Shown: positions 62,108 through 64,000 of the stretch, piece after piece
Layout of the letters: each line of letters starts with the position of its first letter
Numbering within the stretch: the stretch's first letter is position 1
Translations under genes and position numbers: made by a program
NCBI GenBank assembly: GCA_013373425.1
Contig: JABXHW010000030.1
Span: forward strand, 1 to 64,000
Length of the DNA: 64,000 bases
Direction of reading: 5' to 3'
Origin: Flavobacteriia bacterium
Lineage (GTDB): Bacteria; Bacteroidota; Bacteroidia; Flavobacteriales; Schleiferiaceae
Notes under the pieces: generated by a model
What the model was told of the DNA's origin: nothing
Seen by the model: the letters and a program-made list of their open reading frames with translations, nothing else
Databases searched by the model: none

Positions 62108-63825
62108 TGAAGAAGTTTAACTATATCACGCTGACTTTAGTCTTACTCGGACTTTCGTCATTTGATGCACTTGCCCAGCAAAAGGTTTGGGTTTCGGGTG
62201 CAGCCCGAGGTATCATGTATGCGGATGAATACGGCATGGAAGGCGACTCAACTACCGCGCGCCGTCAGGAATCTGGCCATACTATGGTTGACGTTGGGGT
62301 GAATATTCGTCCAAACGACAACATATACATTCTTGGGATGGTCCGTGTCCGTAACGACTACGGCGGATTCTGGGGAAGTGGTGTCACTTTCGATGTTCGT
62401 CAGCTTACGTTAAAAGGAATTCTAGGCGGATTCTTGAAGTATGAGCTTGGCGATATCGATTACCGAATGACTCCGTACACCATGTACAATAACGTATCCA
62501 TGGCGAATCGTTTTGCCGGTGAAATCACCACTACACCCTTGGAGCAAATTCAATACGATTTATTCTTTACGGATGACAATACGTGGAGACAGCAAGGTGG
62601 GTCTGTGAATTTCGGATTGGAGTTCAGCTCTGTTTTGCAAGAGGCGCAGTTCGATTTCTTCACGACTCGCGTGCGAACCACCAACTTCACCAGTTTTGAT
62701 GATCGCCTATTCAGTGGAGGTAGTATCGTTCTTCTTCAAAGCGATCGATTTAAAGTAGGTGGGCAGTATGCCAATTTGTGGGATTTGAGTGGGACAAGTG
62801 ACGCAACGGTCTTCCTGAGAAACCCTGTAATGACCTTAACTTCTGAGTACACGCTTCCATTTGCGAATTCAAGCTTGTCGGTTGCCTTGGAAACAGGGCG
62901 CTCGACCATGCGATGGGAAGGGGATGCGGAGGCTCCGGAATTGAATGACTTCTTTTACGATGTTCGACTTCGTTGGAAAGAGAACTCATCTGGATTTTCG
63001 GCAGAATTGGGATACCGAGAAGTTGGACCGAACTTCCGAGCTCCTGGAGCGCAGACCTTGAGAATTAACTATGCGAGTCAGCCTCGAGCCTATGGTAGAA
63101 TTGGAAACGACCAAACAGCCAGAGTGCTCAGCCTGCTCGACTTGAGTAGGGACGCATCGCTTTATCGCACGCAAATCAACTCTTCATTGATGAGTTATGA
63201 TCCGCGTTATGACAATGCAACTCCATACGGTTTAGCAACTCCAAACCGCACGGGCTTCACAGCGAAAGTGGGATATGAAGATGCACAGAAGCGCTGGAAG
63301 GCAGGCGTTGAAGCCGATATGTTGAACGACCTAGTGGGATTGGGAACAACAGCGCTCACTTCGTACAACACGCTTTACGGAGATGTTGAACTACGAATCG
63401 ATCGCATGATTGCCTCAATCGCTAACCTCGACAGAGAAATTGTGATTTCGGGAGGGTATGGAATGCAGGCATCGGCAAGAACTGGTGAAAACGCCTATGA
63501 AACCATTGACCTATCTAGTGCGTTCTATAATATGAACCTCTCAGCTACTCTTGTGGGTGACTTGTCACTCATCGGAGAATGGAGAAACTGGCAAACATCA
63601 GGATCGACGTTGGTCAGTGAGCGTAACATGTACACCGAGATTATTGATTTCACGGAGTATGATATTGATTACAACGAGAGCATTATGGGCATCGGTTTGA
63701 AGTATGCATTTGCAGAGGGAACCGCACTGCGTATCATGTATCAAAACTTCGACTGGAATGATAGTCAGTCGATGGAAGCATTTGACATTAGGACTTGGAA
63801 CATCTACTTCACCATGAAGTTTTAA
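62107..63825 (+). CDS. Second outer-membrane beta-barrel-like protein
   Basis: 572 residues; signal peptide ending near SSFDALAQ. Amphipathic strands throughout (for example FDVRQLTLKGILGGFLKYELGDIDYRM) and C-terminal ...IYFTMKF ending in Phe. It is coupled to the previous gene by ATGA and may form a pair with it. No family recognised; an oligosaccharide channel or a surface scaffold is possible. Confidence 0.75.
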   Translation: MKKFNYITLTLVLLGLSSFDALAQQKVWVSGAARGIMYADEYGMEGDSTTARRQESGHTMVDVGVNIRPNDNIYILGMVRVRNDYGGFWGSGVTFDVRQLTLKGILGGFLKYELGDIDYRMTPYTMYNNVSMANRFAGEITTTPLEQIQYDLFFTDDNTWRQQGGSVNFGLEFSSVLQEAQFDFFTTRVRTTNFTSFDDRLFSGGSIVLLQSDRFKVGGQYANLWDLSGTSDATVFLRNPVMTLTSEYTLPFANSSLSVALETGRSTMRWEGDAEAPELNDFFYDVRLRWKENSSGFSAELGYREVGPNFRAPGAQTLRINYASQPRAYGRIGNDQTARVLSLLDLSRDASLYRTQINSSLMSYDPRYDNATPYGLATPNRTGFTAKVGYEDAQKRWKAGVEADMLNDLVGLGTTALTSYNTLYGDVELRIDRMIASIANLDREIVISGGYGMQASARTGENAYETIDLSSAFYNMNLSATLVGDLSLIGEWRNWQTSGSTLVSERNMYTEIIDFTEYDIDYNESIMGIGLKYAFAEGTALRIMYQNFDWNDSQSMEAFDIRTWNIYFTMKF

Positions 63826-63837
63826 AACAGGAAGAGG

Positions 63838-64000
63838 ATGAAGAAATTATTTTTAATCGGATTGGTTGCAAGCATCGCGATTTCATGTAATCGCGACACA
63901 GAACCTTTGGGGCCAGGCTTAGATGAAATCTATGGTCCATTTTCAGTCTTGGAAGATTTTCAAGTGTCCGACAATGCGGTAGACTTCAAATCGGGCGAGA
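63838..64000 (+). CDS. Lipoprotein, 5' fragment cut by the window end
   Basis: The first 54 codons of a gene open to the edge. KKLFLIGLVASIAISC is a lipoprotein signal (lipid Cys17), then NRDTEPLGPGLDEIYGPFSVLEDFQ. It starts 12 bp after the second barrel gene and likely continues the operon. A surface carbohydrate-binding lipoprotein would fit the context, but the visible part does not show it. Confidence 0.8.
   Translation, partial: MKKLFLIGLVASIAISCNRDTEPLGPGLDEIYGPFSVLEDFQVSDNAVDFKSGE

Overview
The window looks like marine Bacteroidota chromosome, most likely Flavobacteriales of the Cryomorphaceae/Schleiferiaceae kind. The evidence is type IX secretion (T9SS) C-terminal sorting domains on three large secreted proteins, a T9SS plug protein, DUF5777 and DUF3667 family proteins, a complete Na+-translocating NADH:quinone reductase (nqrABCDEF) with an ApbE flavin transferase nearby, BshA, and intergenic promoters of the Bacteroidota form TTG-N19/21-TAnnTTTG. 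No rRNA, tRNA, CRISPR array, insertion sequence or prophage was recognised.

Layout. 1-8.0 kb: TPR sensor kinase, UMF1 transporter, a cytochrome-like lipoprotein/YceI/DUF5777 trio, an aspartoacylase-like enzyme and purB. 8.1-15 kb: two T9SS adhesin-like proteins flanking an rRNA methyltransferase. 15-24 kb: inositol phosphatase, mtaB, a peptide-binding lipoprotein, then a tightly coupled minus-strand run (small membrane protein, mutL, two rhomboids, EEP phosphatase). 24-30 kb: a GH3/serine-hydrolase fusion, a MORN-like protein and bshA, then a SUI1-like factor and a SpoU methyltransferase. 30-33.8 kb: the most interesting part, a minus-strand operon coding for an ECF sigma factor, a zinc-binding anti-sigma factor, a Cys-rich secreted peptide with SCGEGSCG repeats, a DUF692/MNIO iron oxidase and a DUF2063 partner. 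This is a HvfABC/bufferin-type modified-peptide system, probably for metal handling; a candidate structured RNA lies downstream and a haem-binding protein diverges upstream. 34-45.6 kb: uvrA, a second ECF sigma factor, recQ, tatC-lptB, a Sua5-type enzyme, apaG, DUF3667 and the T9SS plug. 45.7-54 kb: nqrA-F, two unknown genes and apbE. 54-64 kb: a carbohydrate locus with a T9SS glycan-binding-like protein, a NUDIX-type regulator, a clan GH-A glycosidase, a sodium/solute symporter, two outer-membrane barrel-like proteins and a truncated lipoprotein.

How it fits together. Respiration here is sodium-coupled, and a sodium symporter serves the sugar locus. ApbE would attach FMN to NqrB and NqrC, whose DGxSG(A/G)T motifs are visible. 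T9SS cargo, plug and carbohydrate-locus surface proteins point to particle or polysaccharide degradation. A second layer of structure is a set of degenerate 7- and 8-bp phased repeat tracts, mostly lying just after terminators in gene-free gaps.
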